Shown here piece after piece: positions 42,601-54,734 of a stretch of DNA of 64,000 nucleotides. The position numbers and the translations under genes are program-made. The stretch is taken from positions 8,786,406-8,850,405 of the forward strand of contig NC_083649.1 of the NCBI RefSeq assembly GCF_963576545.1, read 5' to 3'. How positions within the stretch are numbered: position 1 is the first letter of the stretch; every line of letters starts with the position of its first letter. Below the pieces are notes generated by a model. It was not told where the DNA came from, did no database searches, and was given only the letters and a program-made list of their open reading frames with translations. Source of the stretch: Limanda limanda. Its lineage: Eukaryota > Chordata > Actinopteri > Pleuronectiformes > Pleuronectidae.

Positions 42601-45600
42601 ATATAAAGATATAAAGTTAGCCAAACAATTGGAATCGTCTGTAAACATATTTTACAATTGATGGATAAATCAATGGAAATAGGCTAGATGAACAGATGAA
42701 CAATCTCCAATCAGCATGCTAATATATTTTTCCCAGTAATATCATCGAAACTTACCTGACTAGTCCTGCACACTAGAGCAGGCCTCAATAGCTCTGCTGT
42801 AGAGTGAAGGATGCTGGGAGTTATCTGTGCATGTGATGGAAGAATGCACAGTGGAGGGTTGAAATTCAACGTGCAGCGTGTGCTGCATTCCATACATCTT
42901 TAAAATAGAGTTTTGAATGATGTTTTTATTGCTCAGCGTTTAATTTGCGTATTTTTTTTCCCCTCAAATTCCCAAAATTCCCGAGCTAAACTTCCCATGG
43001 AAAGTTTCCGGAAATTTACCGGAAACTTTCCGCTCTTTGCAACCCTAGTCCCATCTTTCCTGCAAGTTTATTTTCACCCACTTCTTCAGAGAGTATTGAT
43101 CCTTATTCATCAGGAGTCGTCTGGATGTTTGAGCCGTCGTTGTTCCTCTCCACAGGTTCTGTCGTTCACACACCCGGTGTCGTTCCACTCCGCCGAGACG
43201 TTCGAGTCCCTGCTGGGATGTCTGAAGATGGACGACGAGAAGGTGGCCGAGGCCGCGCTGCAGATCTTCAAGAACACCGGCAGCAAGTTGGAAGAGAGTT
43301 TCCCAAACATCAAGTCGTAAGTTTCCATCGCCTCACTCATGTTTACAGGAGGATGTGTGCTGTCACACTCCAGCATTCAAACCCTGGCCCAGAGCACACT
43401 GCACTAAGTTAACACTATTCTTACTGCTGGGTTTTAAATGTGCTCTCCTCTCCTGCTCCCCCTAGTGTTTTGCTGCCGGTACTGCAGGCCAAAGCCAAGA
43501 GGGGCCCCCCTCGCCAGGCGAAGTATGCCATCCACTGCATCAACGCCATGTTCACCAACAGAGACACACACTTCGCCCAAATCTTTGAGGTAAGTCAGTC
43601 TCATCTTTTTGTCTTTATACTTTTTAACATTTGAAATCAAAAACCACTACACACAAATCAGCCTTTATAACCTTTTCCATTGTATTATTTGTGTATTATT
43701 AAAAAAATATAAAAAGGATCCCACCCTTAGCAAAGCTCAGTTTTGACTTCATGTGCTGTTATCAGGAAAACAGTAAAGAAACTGTCTTTCTGTCTTTCTG
43801 ACCATGACCTGCAGACATTCTGTTGATCATTGATCAGTCAATGAAATGTTATTTGTTTCCACAGCCTCTGCACAAAGGTCTGGACCCTGCGAACCTGGAG
43901 CAGCTCATCACGCCTCTGACCACCCTGGGTCACCTCGCTCAGCTGGCCCCGGAGCAGTTCGCCGCGCCGCTCAAATCTCTCGTTGCCAATTTCATCGTGA
44001 AGGATCTGCTCATGAACGACAGGGTACGCACGTGATCTTTTGTTTTGATCGATACTGCTCTGAGCTCAGATTCATGTCATGTGATGTCAGGTATTTACAG
44101 TGTTGTTGTTTGTTGTTGTAGATTCCAGGCAAAAAGACGACCAAACTTTGGGTTCCTGATGAAGAAGTATCTACGGAGACTCTGGCAAAGGTCAGCACTG
44201 AACTCTGTTATTCCTGAACACTACTTATATAAATATACATATCATCATAATCTTGTTTTGTATCGTTTCTGACCTCTGACCCTCCTCTGTTCAGATCCAG
44301 GGAATAAAGCTGATGGTGAGGTGGCTGCTGGGAGTGAAGAACAACCAGAGCAAATCAGGCAACTCCACCTTGAGGATGTTGACTGCTATTCTACACAGTG
44401 ACGGAGACCTGACTGAGCAAGGCAGGATGGGGTAAATGATATAGCCTATTCTTCTTCATTAGACAAAGTGTGTGTGTGTGTTTCTGGAGCAGCTCAGAGA
44501 AACCTTTGTCTCCAGATTAGAATCATGTAATTTCCAGTGAAGCGCTGGTTTTTTTGGGTATTGTGGAGCCGAAGGAACGCAGGGGATTTAATCGTAAGCA
44601 CATTTTCAGAAGTATAAAGAAATCTTTGTCTCTGTCTCCCTCCTCTCATCCTCCAGTAAACCAGACATGTCGAGGCTGCGGCTGGCAGCGGCGTGCGCCC
44701 TGCTGAAGCTGGCACAGGAGCCCTGCTACCACGAAATCATCACACTGGAGCAATATCAGCTGTGTTCTCTCGTCATCAATGTAAGAACGGCCTCATGTCC
44801 CCTCTTATTCAGAAAAACGTCTTTGCATCATAGATTTGATTTCTATAGTTTTGATTTCTATTGTTTTGATTTTATATTGTATTTAAATGATGCATTACTC
44901 AATCATTCCCTGAGCCCTTTCATCGCTATCTCCTCCTCCTCCTCATCATCATCATTGTCTTTGTTTTTCTCTCTGCTCCACAGGATGAGTGCTACCAGGT
45001 GCGGCAGTGTTTTTCCCAGAAGCTCCATCGTGGCCTGTGCCGCCTGCGGCTGCCTCTGGAGTACATGGCCGTGTTCGCCCTGTGTGCGAAGGACCCGGTC
45101 AAAGAGAGGCGGGCTCATGCTCGCCAGTGCCTGGTGAAAAACGTCAACATTCGCCGAGAGTATCTCAAGCAGCATGCGGCACTCAGTGGTAAAGAAAAAA
45201 AAGAAAAGATATGACAGTTGTTGTTAATTGTTTGAAGCAGCTGAAAGAAAGTCTGTTGCATGACATTTGAAACTTAGTACTGTTCTGTACAGAACCGTGT
45301 AAAGGTTTTAGACACCTAAAGCGAAGATTCTTTTGAAAATAATGACCTGACCAATCAATCTTTATTAATTATCTTCAAACCAATAATATAGAAAAACTTC
45401 AATCAATCATCTTGCCAGTTGTCGTGTGTCTAGTTTCTTTATGTAAAGTCAGACTTAAGATCAGAGCTCGATGGGGCCACACCATCTGTTGCAGGATTGT
45501 GTAACAAATAACAATCTGAAGCTCTTGCACTTCACCGTAACAAAGAGGCCTGGATAATAATATTCCAGTCGTAGCACTGTTGCTATGAGGTGAAGATTTT

Positions 45601-48600
45601 AATATTTACCTGGTGTGCTCCACAGACAAGCTGTTCTCTCTGCTGCCGGAGTACGTGGTGCCCTACACCGTCCACCTGCTGGCCCACGACCCAGACTACG
45701 TCAAAGTACAAGACATCGAGCAGCTCAAAGAAATTAAAGAGTAAGTAGTGAAAGACAAAGTCCTGGTTGCTGATTTAAAAAGGTCTCAAAAGAATAATAT
45801 GACCCACCCCCCAGTTTGTATTCTGCTGCTACTGTTTTATTGTTTCCATTATTCATAAATTTCATCTGCCAAGAGCTTTAGAGGCAAATGCCAACAGTCA
45901 TGGCTGCCCGGTGTGCTGATGTCAAACCTCTCCTCCTTGTCAGGGCTCTGTGGTTCGTGCTGGAGATCATCATGGCCAAGAACGAGAACAACAGCCACGC
46001 CTTCATCAGGAAAATGGTAGAAAACATCAAACAGACGAAAGACGCCCAGGCCTCCACCGATCCCAAAACCAACGAGGTGCACACGACAAGTTCATCTACT
46101 TTAAATACACTTATAATATAAGGACTGTTTATATAGATGCCATCCCGAGTATCACCCCCCCCGCTAACCAGACGTGTGTGTCTCTCCTCTACAGAAGCTC
46201 TACACAGTGTGTGACGTAGCCATGAACATTGTCATGTCGAAGAGCACCACCTACAGCCTGGAGTCTCCCAAAGATCCCGTGCTGCCCTCACGCTGTTTCA
46301 CCAAACCAGACAAGGTTGGTGCCCCCCCCCCTCCCCCACAGCATTCTCCTGAAAACCATTTAAAAAGCATTTATTATTGTACGTCATTAGTTTTAGTTGT
46401 ATGCATGTAAACCTTTTTGAAAGGTGCATTTAAGAAACACAGATAAACAGCTGATCTGTATTTTCCTACTTGTGGTAGCCAATAGGAACCCGTGTTTTGA
46501 GTTAACCTCCTGGGCTTGTTTCCAGAGGAATGATCACATTGTGACTAATAACGTTGTTTGGCAGAAAAACCATCTTCACATAATCCTCAGCATGTGTTTG
46601 ATTTTGGAGGTGCTTGTTGTTGTTCTCTTTCAGAATTTCAGCAACACAAAAAACTATCTCCCACCAGAGATGAAGGCATTCTTCACACCAGGAAAGGTAA
46701 GCCTACTCAAATCTCTATGAATTGTTGTTGTTTTTGTGTTTTGTTGAATGGAACTCATTTCTGTTGAACTCTTCTCGTCTCCTCCAGCCCAAGTCTGCAA
46801 ACGTTCTGGGGGCAGTTAACAAGCCGCTGGCGTCAGCAGGGAAACCGATCCAGAGTAAAGCTTCTCGCATGGAGACGGCCGATAACGACGACTCCTCGTC
46901 AAACCCCGGCTCCCCCCAGCGCAGCAAGACCAGGTAGAAATCACATTATACACAGCTGTCTAAAGGCAAATCCAAGTTCAGACCCACTGAATCCAGGTGC
47001 AAGGAAACGGTCTCACAGCACAGAGAGTGAAGCTGTTCACTGAGTTATGCACATAGGTTATGAAGGACTAAAGAAAGAAAAGCTGTCTGCATCTTAGTCA
47101 ACTTTTTGCACCTTGAGTTACATTTTTTTTCTCTGGTGTGAATAGAATAATAGTGATTGAGTGATTCTTGTATTTCAGACTCGAGAGCACAGAAATGGAT
47201 CAAAGTGAAAACGAGGACTTCAGCCTAAAAAGAGCTGACAGCACCGACAAGGTATTGCACCTCATTATATATACTGACATTGATGTGACTATAATTCATT
47301 AGCAGCTTCTATGTTTTCTGTACATGATCTTTAGCTGTATTATAAGTGAATGTTATTTGTGTTTAATCAGAGTAAAAATGATCATCAGCGTTTTCGTGAT
47401 AATTTTCTGTCATGTGTATAAATATCTTCTGACAGCTTCATCAATCATTCTGAAAATATCACTCAGTTGTTCTTTGGTGTCTCCAGCTCCAGTTAGAAAG
47501 TTATTTTTATCATAGTAACTGTAATTAAGTTTTTATTACAGTAAACAATTAGGTAGTTTTATACAATTTGATCATAAAGGGCAAATCTTGTGAACATTGA
47601 AACTGAACATTTCCCTGATGGTTTTACTGTTGCTACACAAATAAACATGAAACATTATCTCACACGGTATCTTGGCACAAGTAGACACGGGTGTGTTGCT
47701 GTGATCCGGTGAAGTGTCGCCGGTCATAAACCCTTGTGTCTCTGTGTTTTGATTCCACTGAGCAAACACCAGCTGGATTAGAGTCAAGATAGGATCAGCA
47801 AAAACACTGTGTGTCAACTGTCGCACATAACAGGCTCCACAGCAGCTGCATCGCCCTTTAGTCTGTAGTTTAAGTTTAACAATTTACATTATTACATTAC
47901 ACGTCATTGGCTGACGCTTTTGTCCAAAGCGACTTACAATTAGTACACATTATTTTATGAAGGGTCATTTAGGGGTTCAGTATCTTGCCAAGGACACTTC
48001 GGCATGCAGATGGGGAAGAGTGGGGATTGAGTAAACAGTAAAAAATAATACAAATATTCTGTGTCGGTAAAGCTCACGAGCATTGGAGTACTGGTACATG
48101 ATCAGGTAACAAGACTTTGAAAAGTGAAGAGACAAACTGGTCTCAGATCAGAAATTCAACAATATTTTACACACTGGGGCCCTGAACTTGAAACGGTGAC
48201 CGTTGTAAAGCCGAACTCTTAAAAGTGCAAAGAACTATTAGCATTAGAAATGTAAAAAATCCTGACTCATAGAATCCACTAGAATCTGTGTTTGACGAAA
48301 GAATGCATCGTGTCCTGGGACAGATTTGAGAATTGAATGAGCTATCAAAGAGGCAGGTTATTATTTATTTTATTTTGGATCCATCAAGAAAAAATCTAAA
48401 AAACATCCTCCAAATATATAAATTGCATACATAGATTTTAACTGTAGTCTTCATTACAGGTATTAGAAAATCAATGACACAATCTGCAGCAGGAAGCCGG
48501 TCGTCAACCATTTTCTCCCGTGTCTTTCACAGGATATTGAGAAGCCCCGGGGTCGCAAGCGTGGCGTGGCCTCCAGCGAGGACCAGGACAGCAAGCCGAA

Positions 48601-50364
48601 ACGCGGGCGCAAGAAGGCGGTCGCCAACACGACCACGGCGGCCGAGACGGAGGACGAGGACAATCGTCCGGAGGATGAACAGAACAGCCCGCCGAAGAAA
48701 GGACGCAGGGGCCGGCCTCCGAAGTCCCCCGCTGCCGATAAGGACACACCCGCAAAGGGGAAGAGGGGGCGAAAGAAGGCAGCTCCTCCACCAGAGGACG
48801 AAGAAGAGGAGGAGGAGGAGGAAGAGGACAAGGCAGAGGAGGAAGCAGAGGAGGAAGCAGTAGAGGAGGAGGAGGACAAGAGTGAAAATGTGGAGGTGAA
48901 GGCCAAAGTGGGAAGACCATCCAGGACGCCGCGGAAATCACAAGGGTAAGAGACAGAAAACCTGTCGTCTGTCCAGTCACTCGGCTTCACTCATAATAAT
49001 TCAGATTGATTCCTGTCAGTTAGATTCAGTCTCGACTCTTGTTTTCCTCTCTGAGCAGCTCGGAGTCAACAGAGTCGACGCCACAGAAGAGGAGAGGACG
49101 TCCGCCCAAATCAGCTCAGCCGCCGGCCAAGAAACCAGCGTAAGAGCCTCAGTGATACGATTTCATCCACACGACGTCTGTCCTCCTCCATGTTTGTTTT
49201 TTCTTCCATCGTCACGTTCAATCACACAAGTAGCTCCAGCTCAGAAGGTGGCGGTAGAGCATCCATAAGTTGTTTGTGTAACTGCCATTTAATAAAAACT
49301 GTAGAAGAAGAATCTCACTCTTTTCAGTGAGATTCTAACCATAGACATATATAAAGACTAGATGTCTCGTTCGACGGAGCCGGACGTCACCTCATGGCGG
49401 CCATCTTGCCAGAGGTTGCTCACCCATAACATTGTGTTGGTAGTGGTAAATAACCATAACTTGCTCAATTTTCAACCGATTTTGAAACTGTCTGGTTTGT
49501 TATAAACGTCAGAGATGTAGATATGACACTGCATACTTATAAATAATTATGTTATTTTCTAAAAAAAATGTAATTTATCTCTGACGTTTATAATGATCCA
49601 GTCCGTTTCAAAATCGGTTGAAAATTGAGCAAGTTATGGTTATTTACCACTACCAACACATTGGTATGGGTGAGCGAGCAACCTCTTGCAAGATGGCCGC
49701 CATGTGGGGACGTCCAGCTCCGTTGGCCCGCAACGCAGACAAGACATCTAGTCTTTATATATAAATCTATGATTCTAACTATCTGGTGTTTGCTCTTACG
49801 CTCTGGCCAAATCCTCCAGTGTGTTCTGACGATTAAAAGATAAAAAATCCCTTATTTCAATACTTTTTTGAAATGGGTCGAGAGTTTAAAATCCTCTGGC
49901 GTGCAGCAGCGTTCATTTCCTGTTTTATCTGCCGGAGCTGCTGCTTTCTAGCATTAAGCACCGTGACCATAAATTAATGTTGAGTCAGGCTGCAGCTTTG
50001 TGCCCATGTGGCTGGTGCTGATGTGTCATCGACATGTTTTAATGTCTTCCTGCCGCATGATGAATCGTCCTGATTGAGTTTGTGTCCCCTCGCAGTCGTG
50101 GCGGTCGATCGAAGGCAGCTGCTGCTAAAGAAGACTCTGAGGAAGAGGATGAAGAAGAGGAGGAGGAGGAGCAGGAGGACGAGCCAACACCCAAGGTACA
50201 GAACGGGTTACATTCGTCATTTCAGGGAATTCTGTGTCTTAGCCCGAGAAGCACAGAGCAGCTTTAAAAACCCAGATTCCTTTCCAGAGTTTTCACTTTG
50301 TTTGTTGTTGTTGTTGTTGTTTTTCCCTCAGGGTCGCAAGAAGGCAGCCGGCCGAAGAAGATGA
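28972..50364 (+). CDS. pds5b: pds5b: cohesin-associated protein Pds5 homologue B, complete
   Basis: Pds5b binds chromatin-loaded cohesin with Wapl and sororin and regulates sister-chromatid cohesion. Exons: 28972-29079, 29357-29560, 29865-29951, 33204-33301, 34185-34311, 34646-34726, 35242-35382, 36401-36516, 37401-37495, 37719-37864, 38850-39001, 39824-39937, 40492-40573, 40670-40718, 40839-40978, 41513-41628, 41728-41833, 43156-43316, 43466-43589, 43865-44023, 44122-44190, 44295-44431, 44657-44780, 44984-45188, 45626-45740, 45944-46076, 46195-46314, 46634-46696, 46788-46933, 47179-47251, 48533-48945, 49059-49139, 50096-50195, 50332-50364. All junctions hold frame: 4,218 nt, 1,405 residues (human about 1,447). 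HEAT-repeat body to about residue 1150 with [43 protein letters not shown] and [16 protein letters not shown]; then AT-hooks and acidic runs. The [11 protein letters not shown] start and AT-hook tail mark Pds5b rather than Pds5a. Confidence 0.97.
29952..33203 (+). other. Large pds5b intron, no recognisable element
   Basis: A 3.25-kb intron between the third and fourth coding exons. It is AT-rich, with a T-rich tract near 32085-32102. I see no repeat with defined ends, RNA gene or conserved protein similarity. Confidence 0.55.
35383..40457 (+). other. Introns of mid pds5b, mostly unique sequence
   Basis: Introns at 35383-36400, 36517-37400, 37865-38849, 39002-39823 and 39938-40491 are each over 500 bases. 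They hold AT-rich sequence without identifiable elements, except a TCC run at the end of the last one. The introns 40979-41512 and 45189-45625 are similar; the latter has at about 45285-45330 a segment like ends of fish DNA transposons (GTAAAGGTTTTAGACACC), too short to call. Confidence 0.5.
40458..40489 (+). repeat. (TCC)n at a pds5b splice acceptor
   Basis: A pure TCC/CTC run leads directly into TCAG at 40488-40491 and supplies the whole pyrimidine tract for the exon at 40492. Confidence 0.9.
42190..43047. mobile_element. hAT-type BED-finger-derived element, family B copy 2
   Basis: An 858-bp element in a pds5b intron, nearly identical along its length to 14750-15620 and in the same orientation. 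It begins TAGGGTTGCAAAATTCC and ends TTGCAACCCTA, a clean inverted repeat, with the exact 8-bp duplication GTCCCATC at 42182-42189 and 43048-43055. It keeps the iterated AACGGGAATA units on the left. Copy 1 has a substitution in its terminus (TAGCG). Confidence 0.92.
42327..42533 (-). pseudogene. BED zinc-finger fragment of a hAT transposase (second copy)
   Basis: The same 68-codon frame as at 14908-15114 with about two replacements (for example KMQKH for TMQKH and CPKF for CPNF). It has the VWRHF signature and KYCAKTY but lacks the catalytic domain. Confidence 0.75.
47876..48030 (+). repeat. Widespread teleost dispersed repeat fragment
   Basis: The segment containing GGCTGACGCTTTTGTCCAAA then GCGACTTACAATTAG, and further TATCTTGCCAAGGACACTTC, is a sequence I recognise as recurring widely in teleost genomes. 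I cannot name its family with certainty. It lies in the 1.28-kb pds5b intron 47252-48532, whose remainder shows nothing recognisable. Confidence 0.55.
48533..48945 (+). CDS. pds5b: pds5b AT-hook and acidic exon
   Basis: The longest pds5b exon (413 nt, from about residue 1198) encodes the DNA-binding tail. Basic GRKK/GRKR patches appear first, then a canonical AT-hook RRGRPPKSP near residue 1255, a [12 protein letters not shown] patch, and an acidic run of about 40 residues coded by GAG/GAA repeats. A second canonical hook, [10 protein letters not shown], lies in the next exon (49059-49139). AT-hooks contact the minor groove of AT-rich DNA. The charged segments are low-complexity and length-variable. 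Confidence 0.95.
49340..49770. mobile_element. 431-bp foldback (long inverted repeat) element
   Basis: Two arms of about 180-200 bases (49340 to about 49520 and about 49572 to 49770) are imperfect reverse complements around an AT-rich centre of about 50 bases. The ends read ATAGACATATATAAAGACTAG on the left and mirrored CTAGTCTTTATATATAA on the right. The exact 9-bp direct repeat GATTCTAAC flanks the element at 49331-49339 and 49771-49779. A 9-bp duplication with long inverted repeats is typical of Mutator-like elements, but family assignment is inference. It contains no protein-coding sequence and lies in a pds5b intron. Confidence 0.85.
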
Positions 50365-51320
50365 GCTCCAAGAAGATGACGCTGTGTCTACTCTGAAGTC
50401 GTGGACGAATGACGTGGGAAAGAAAAACATGGACATTGAACTTTTTAAACTTTTCATACGCCGATGCTCCCTACTGTTACACAAACTCACACACTTGCAT
50501 ATACCACACGCACACAGCATCAGTTCATCCAGTGTCATCAGCTGTGGTTTGTTGCATTGTGTCGCATTGTGAAGATGTCCGCCACGTTAGGTAGAAACGG
50601 TTTTAACAGAAAAACGGCAAAAAAGATCACGCTCTTGTAAATAGTCTCTCGTGTCTGTTCCATGTTCTGTTGTTGTGTTCGATGCTGACTGGGGGGGGGG
50701 ATGCTGCAAAGCCTTTACCCACCGATATCATAATTATTATAATTATTATTATTAAAATGCTCCCATTAAGCAGCGTTGCTTATCAGACCTCCCTCTGTGT
50801 TCCACTTTTAAAAACTGATTGAGATTAACCATTATCTTTTTTTTTGTGACCTTAATTGTGTCATTTTACTTTGAAAAAGACAACATCTGTTTTTGTTTAC
50901 AGCTCTGTATATTAATACGTTTTTTTGTTTGTTTTTTACCTTGTTTTGAAAAGCTAAAAAAAAAAAATTGTCAGAAACCTGTTCCAGCGTAGAGTTGCCT
51001 CTAAACACGATTGTAGTGTGCGTCTCATTTTTAGGTTTGTGTTTACCGGTAGACCGAAGTCCTGAGCCGCCGTGGTTGTAGTTTTACTGCTGATTTAACT
51101 TGGCTTCACATCCACCCAGTCACATCCTCCGTTGTATCAATATAATTCTCTATAAAACCTGACACGCTCCGCTTCTCTTTATTTCACTTGTCTTCACTCG
51201 TTCCTGTCGACACCAGCAGCCGGGATCCTTCAGCTGAGACACAGGCCCAAGTGTCTCCAGACACAATGCAGCTCGTTGGCTACAGTTCAAGTTATTTTTC
51301 TAAACACCGGAAATTAAATT
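50365..51320 (+). other. pds5b: pds5b 3' UTR
   Basis: Non-coding sequence follows the pds5b TGA at 50362-50364. ATTAAA signals occur at 50751-50756 and 51313-51318, the second about 950 bases after the stop. A G-run near 50691-50700 and T/A-rich tracts are present. The UTR end is inferred from the signals only. Confidence 0.5.
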
Positions 51321-51495
51321 TTGGCTTTGCCTTTTTATTTTCTCGACACCTATAATTGTTTTCTACTTTTTAAACACACTGTGCAATCAAAACCTGCTTA
51401 GAATTGTTAAAAAAGCTTGTATTAGAAGCTGAGAATGATTTTTTGGGGTAGATACCGAAACCGATATTAGGGGATAAAATGTATTCCTACAGATT

Positions 51496-52370
51496 TATTT
51501 TTTTACATATATGTTTATTAGTTTTCCAACAGGTAATACAACACAAAACAAAACAAGACAAACATTTGGCTCACACACATATTCAAATCCATACAAGCAG
51601 AAGATTCAGGGGTCACGTCCTATACAAGTAAGAACAAATTAAAAACATAAGTATGAGTGCCTCTTTTGAGGCAGAGCATTCTGAGCTATGATACAAACCC
51701 TCTTGTGAGAATGGTGGAAACATTCAGACCAACATATGACAGAAAGGGTTCCCATGTTTTACGAAAGGCATCATCATTGCTGTGAAGTTTACATGTCAAA
51801 TGGTCCAACACAACATATTCAAATACAACCCTTTGCCACTGAGCCTTAGATGGAGCGTTATCTGTGATCCAATTCAAAAGAATACACTTTCCATCACAAA
51901 AAGCAAGTGTCTGATAAAGTCTTCTTTTAAATTTGTCAGTGATGGACATGTCAGATATACCAAGTAGCAGGTATAAAGGGTTATTATTACTGTTAATAGA
52001 CAGAATCTTATTAATTTCCTGCCCTATGACCTGCCAAAACTGCTGTATTTTTCTACAATCCCACAAACAATGTGTCAGACCACCAGATTCTATCTTACAC
52101 TTGGGGCGCAGTGGAGATGTATTAGGGTTGTATTTATGACGTTGAGAGGGAGAGATATGAACCCTATGTAGGAGCTTCAGTTGCATAGCTCTCACTCGGT
52201 TACAGACGTTCAGTATTTTAGCACTTTTCCAAGCATCATTCCAGTCATCTGTTATCCTAACATTAAGTTCCCTTTCACATAAGCCCTTCAGAGAGGAGGT
52301 GTTTGTGATGTTATACTCCTTATTTCTACAGATTTTAAAAAACGTGTGTGTCACTCAGTAGCGTGAATCC
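51496..52370 (-). mobile_element. 5'-truncated L1/Tx1-like LINE, C-terminal ORF2 fragment
   Basis: The minus strand from 52354 to 51686 is open for 222 codons and resembles the region after the reverse transcriptase in L1-clade fish retrotransposons: NRVRAMQLKLLHRVHISP, then a zinc-knuckle-like CKIESGGLTHCLWDCRKIQQ followed by FW, and later TLAFCDGKCILLNWI. There is no RT catalytic motif, so the copy is 5'-truncated, as is usual for LINEs. A T-rich tract near 51500 on the plus strand could be the 3' A-tail. The open frame suggests a fairly young insertion. Confidence 0.8.
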
Positions 52371-54260
52371 CACCAAGTCCCAACAGAACCACATTTCAAT
52401 TCACCAGACTTTGATTTTTACTTGGATCTGCTCCAAAATCCCATATTAAAGCGCATTAATATCTGTCCCTTAAATCTGCCTGATTCTATTCTACAAGATC
52501 GATGATCCATCCTTTTGAGAAATCTATGTAAATGTTAAAGATGCTCTCATGTTAGAAGAAAAAAAAAACTGGATCCTCACACAAACCTCATCCTTCCACT
52601 GTCTCACGGTAATTTGTCTAGTAGTTTTTCATAATCTTGCCGACAGGGATGAAGACATAAACTGATGATGGTGATATTTGGCAATGATTCCGAAGATGTA
52701 GTTATCAAAACCCTTATGAGAAAGAAATGTCATTGACTCTTAATATTTAGCAGTTTAAACCATACAATCTATTATAAATATCTACAAATTAGAAGACAAC
52801 AAATACCATCAAAGTTGTTGAATATTAAATAAGAAAACAGGATTTTCTGCAGTGATTATTCTATATATTCAATGTTTTCATATCAGCAAACAATCGCAGA
52901 TACTGATTTATATGACGGATGATATCAGCTCACCCATAAATTGGCTCTTAGATTTTGGTTCTGACTAAATCTCACTGTTGGAAAAGACGGTTTGAGATGT
53001 TGAGGCCGAACAAGCTGCTGGTTCTGAATCATCTGAGTCCAGAAACTGAGCAAATGAATCTGCTGCATCTTTGATCTGTTACCAGGTTTAAAACAGAAAA
53101 AGGCAAAGTTACATAATTATGACTTGTGACGGTTTCGGAGCCTCACAAACAACCAGAGGAAATTCATTCATGCAGTTGAGGTATTGATGTAGACATCACA
53201 GGAACAACCACATGTTTGATGTTGATGAAAACATAAAACCCACAGATTAAGAAAAGCTCTGAGTTTCACCACCTGGCCCCATTGTATCTGTTCCTCCTGT
53301 GTTTCTACATGGACTCTCTGTGCTTTACGTTAATGTATGTATACGTACGTTTGAGATCTGAACTTTCCAGCTCAGCACCACCCAGTGGAAACCCCCCCCC
53401 CCCCTCCCACCACGTTCACACCCTGGTTATGATCCATGACCGACTATAAGCACTGACTGGTTTCCTGCATCAGATAAAAACACACCTGCTCTCTGAGGCA
53501 AATCTAATGAAGGGCTCCCTCTCACTGAGCTGAACGTCTCTGAGTTCCTGTTCAGATTCACTCAATGAAGAAAACATGGACTGAAGAAAACGTTAATTAG
53601 AAACTTAATTCTCCAATTAATTCTCCTTATCCTTTTGATTAGTGCAGTTAAATAAGGATCAACAGGATGGTTTAAATATGAATTAACCAAACCACTGGCA
53701 CTGACAGAAACACCCATTTTCTAAATCTTTTTGCTCTTTCATCTTAGTTCAATTAAAATGAGAAATTATCTTTATGTTTGTGATGTATTTTCTTATGCGT
53801 TGAGATTAAATCATCACATATTGTTGGTTCTCTGAGCTGACAGAAACATGAACATGGTCACCAGTGTTTTGTCCTTGGACTGAAGTTGTTGTCAGTTAAA
53901 TTTTAATATTCTTAAACTTCAATTATCTGTTTAAATACATAGAGTTTTCCCAAACTGTTTTGATTGTTTAAGATCTTCAGCTCTCAATGGCTTCTTTCAA
54001 ACTGCTCGTTACTTGATCCTTTTCTCTGTAAAATTTTATCATAAAACTGACATTTTGTTATAACAAAACTTTGAATAGTTTGAATAACTAATTAATTACA
54101 ATAAATTGGGATTCAAATATTATCGTAAAAGGTTAATTAATTAAATCAATTTGTTTCTGTCAAGCAAATAATTGTTTCGTCTCAACACATTTTAAGATTT
54201 AATTACTAAAAGATTATTTCTATATTTTTTTCTAAAATATTTTAGGCTCAGTAACTCCAA
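52371..54260. other. Intergenic between pds5b and kl, no gene seen
   Basis: AT-rich sequence with a run of about 13 C at 53392-53404. I find no exon, RNA gene or bounded repeat. Regulatory elements for kl could be present but cannot be judged from sequence alone. Confidence 0.55.
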
Positions 54261-54264
54261 GATA

Positions 54265-54304
<40 letters not shown>
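54265..54304. repeat. (CA)n microsatellite
   Basis: About 20 uninterrupted CA units upstream of kl. Confidence 0.95.
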
Positions 54305-54305
<1 letters not shown>

Positions 54306-54638
54306 AGATGCACTCAGAGGTCTGAGTTTCCGAGCAACAGGCGCTGAGAGCAGGAAGATAAGGAAGCAGGGAGACCGTGGTGGAGTGTGGGTAACCGGTT
54401 CTACTGTTTGCATATCTCCTCCTCACCCTCCTCCTCTCTCACCCCCCCCTCTCACCCTCCTCTCACCCCATCATCATCTGCAGCCTGCTGAACTTGATCC
54501 AGTGCGAGATGCAGATGAGGCTGGGACATGTGACACCTGAATGGCCTCCTATGAGATTAGGAGCTGAGAGGATGTATGGTGATGGTGCTGGTGGAGGAGG
54601 AGGTCACTTGGAGGAGGAGGCTGTGGCACCTGGGGTCC

Positions 54639-54660
54639 CCCCCCCCCCCCCCCCCCCCCC
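54639..54660. repeat. Poly-C run upstream of kl
   Basis: An uninterrupted run of about 22 C. On the opposite strand it is a G-run able to form a quadruplex-like structure. It follows a GGAGG-rich segment at 54590-54625. Confidence 0.9.
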
Positions 54661-54734
54661 CATGAGACCCCAATGGACCAAACCTGGCTCCACAGGAGAT
54701 TGATCCTGGAGACCTTGGTGCGTCAGGCGCTCCA

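Noticed and set aside
45283..45440. Possible Tc1-like or other DNA transposon relic
   Set aside because: One end-like word (GTAAAGGTTTTAGACACC) only, no second terminus and no coding remnant.
48463..48990. Minus-strand Ser-rich frame opposite the pds5b AT-hook exon
   Set aside because: Antisense shadow of GAG/GAA-rich coding sequence.
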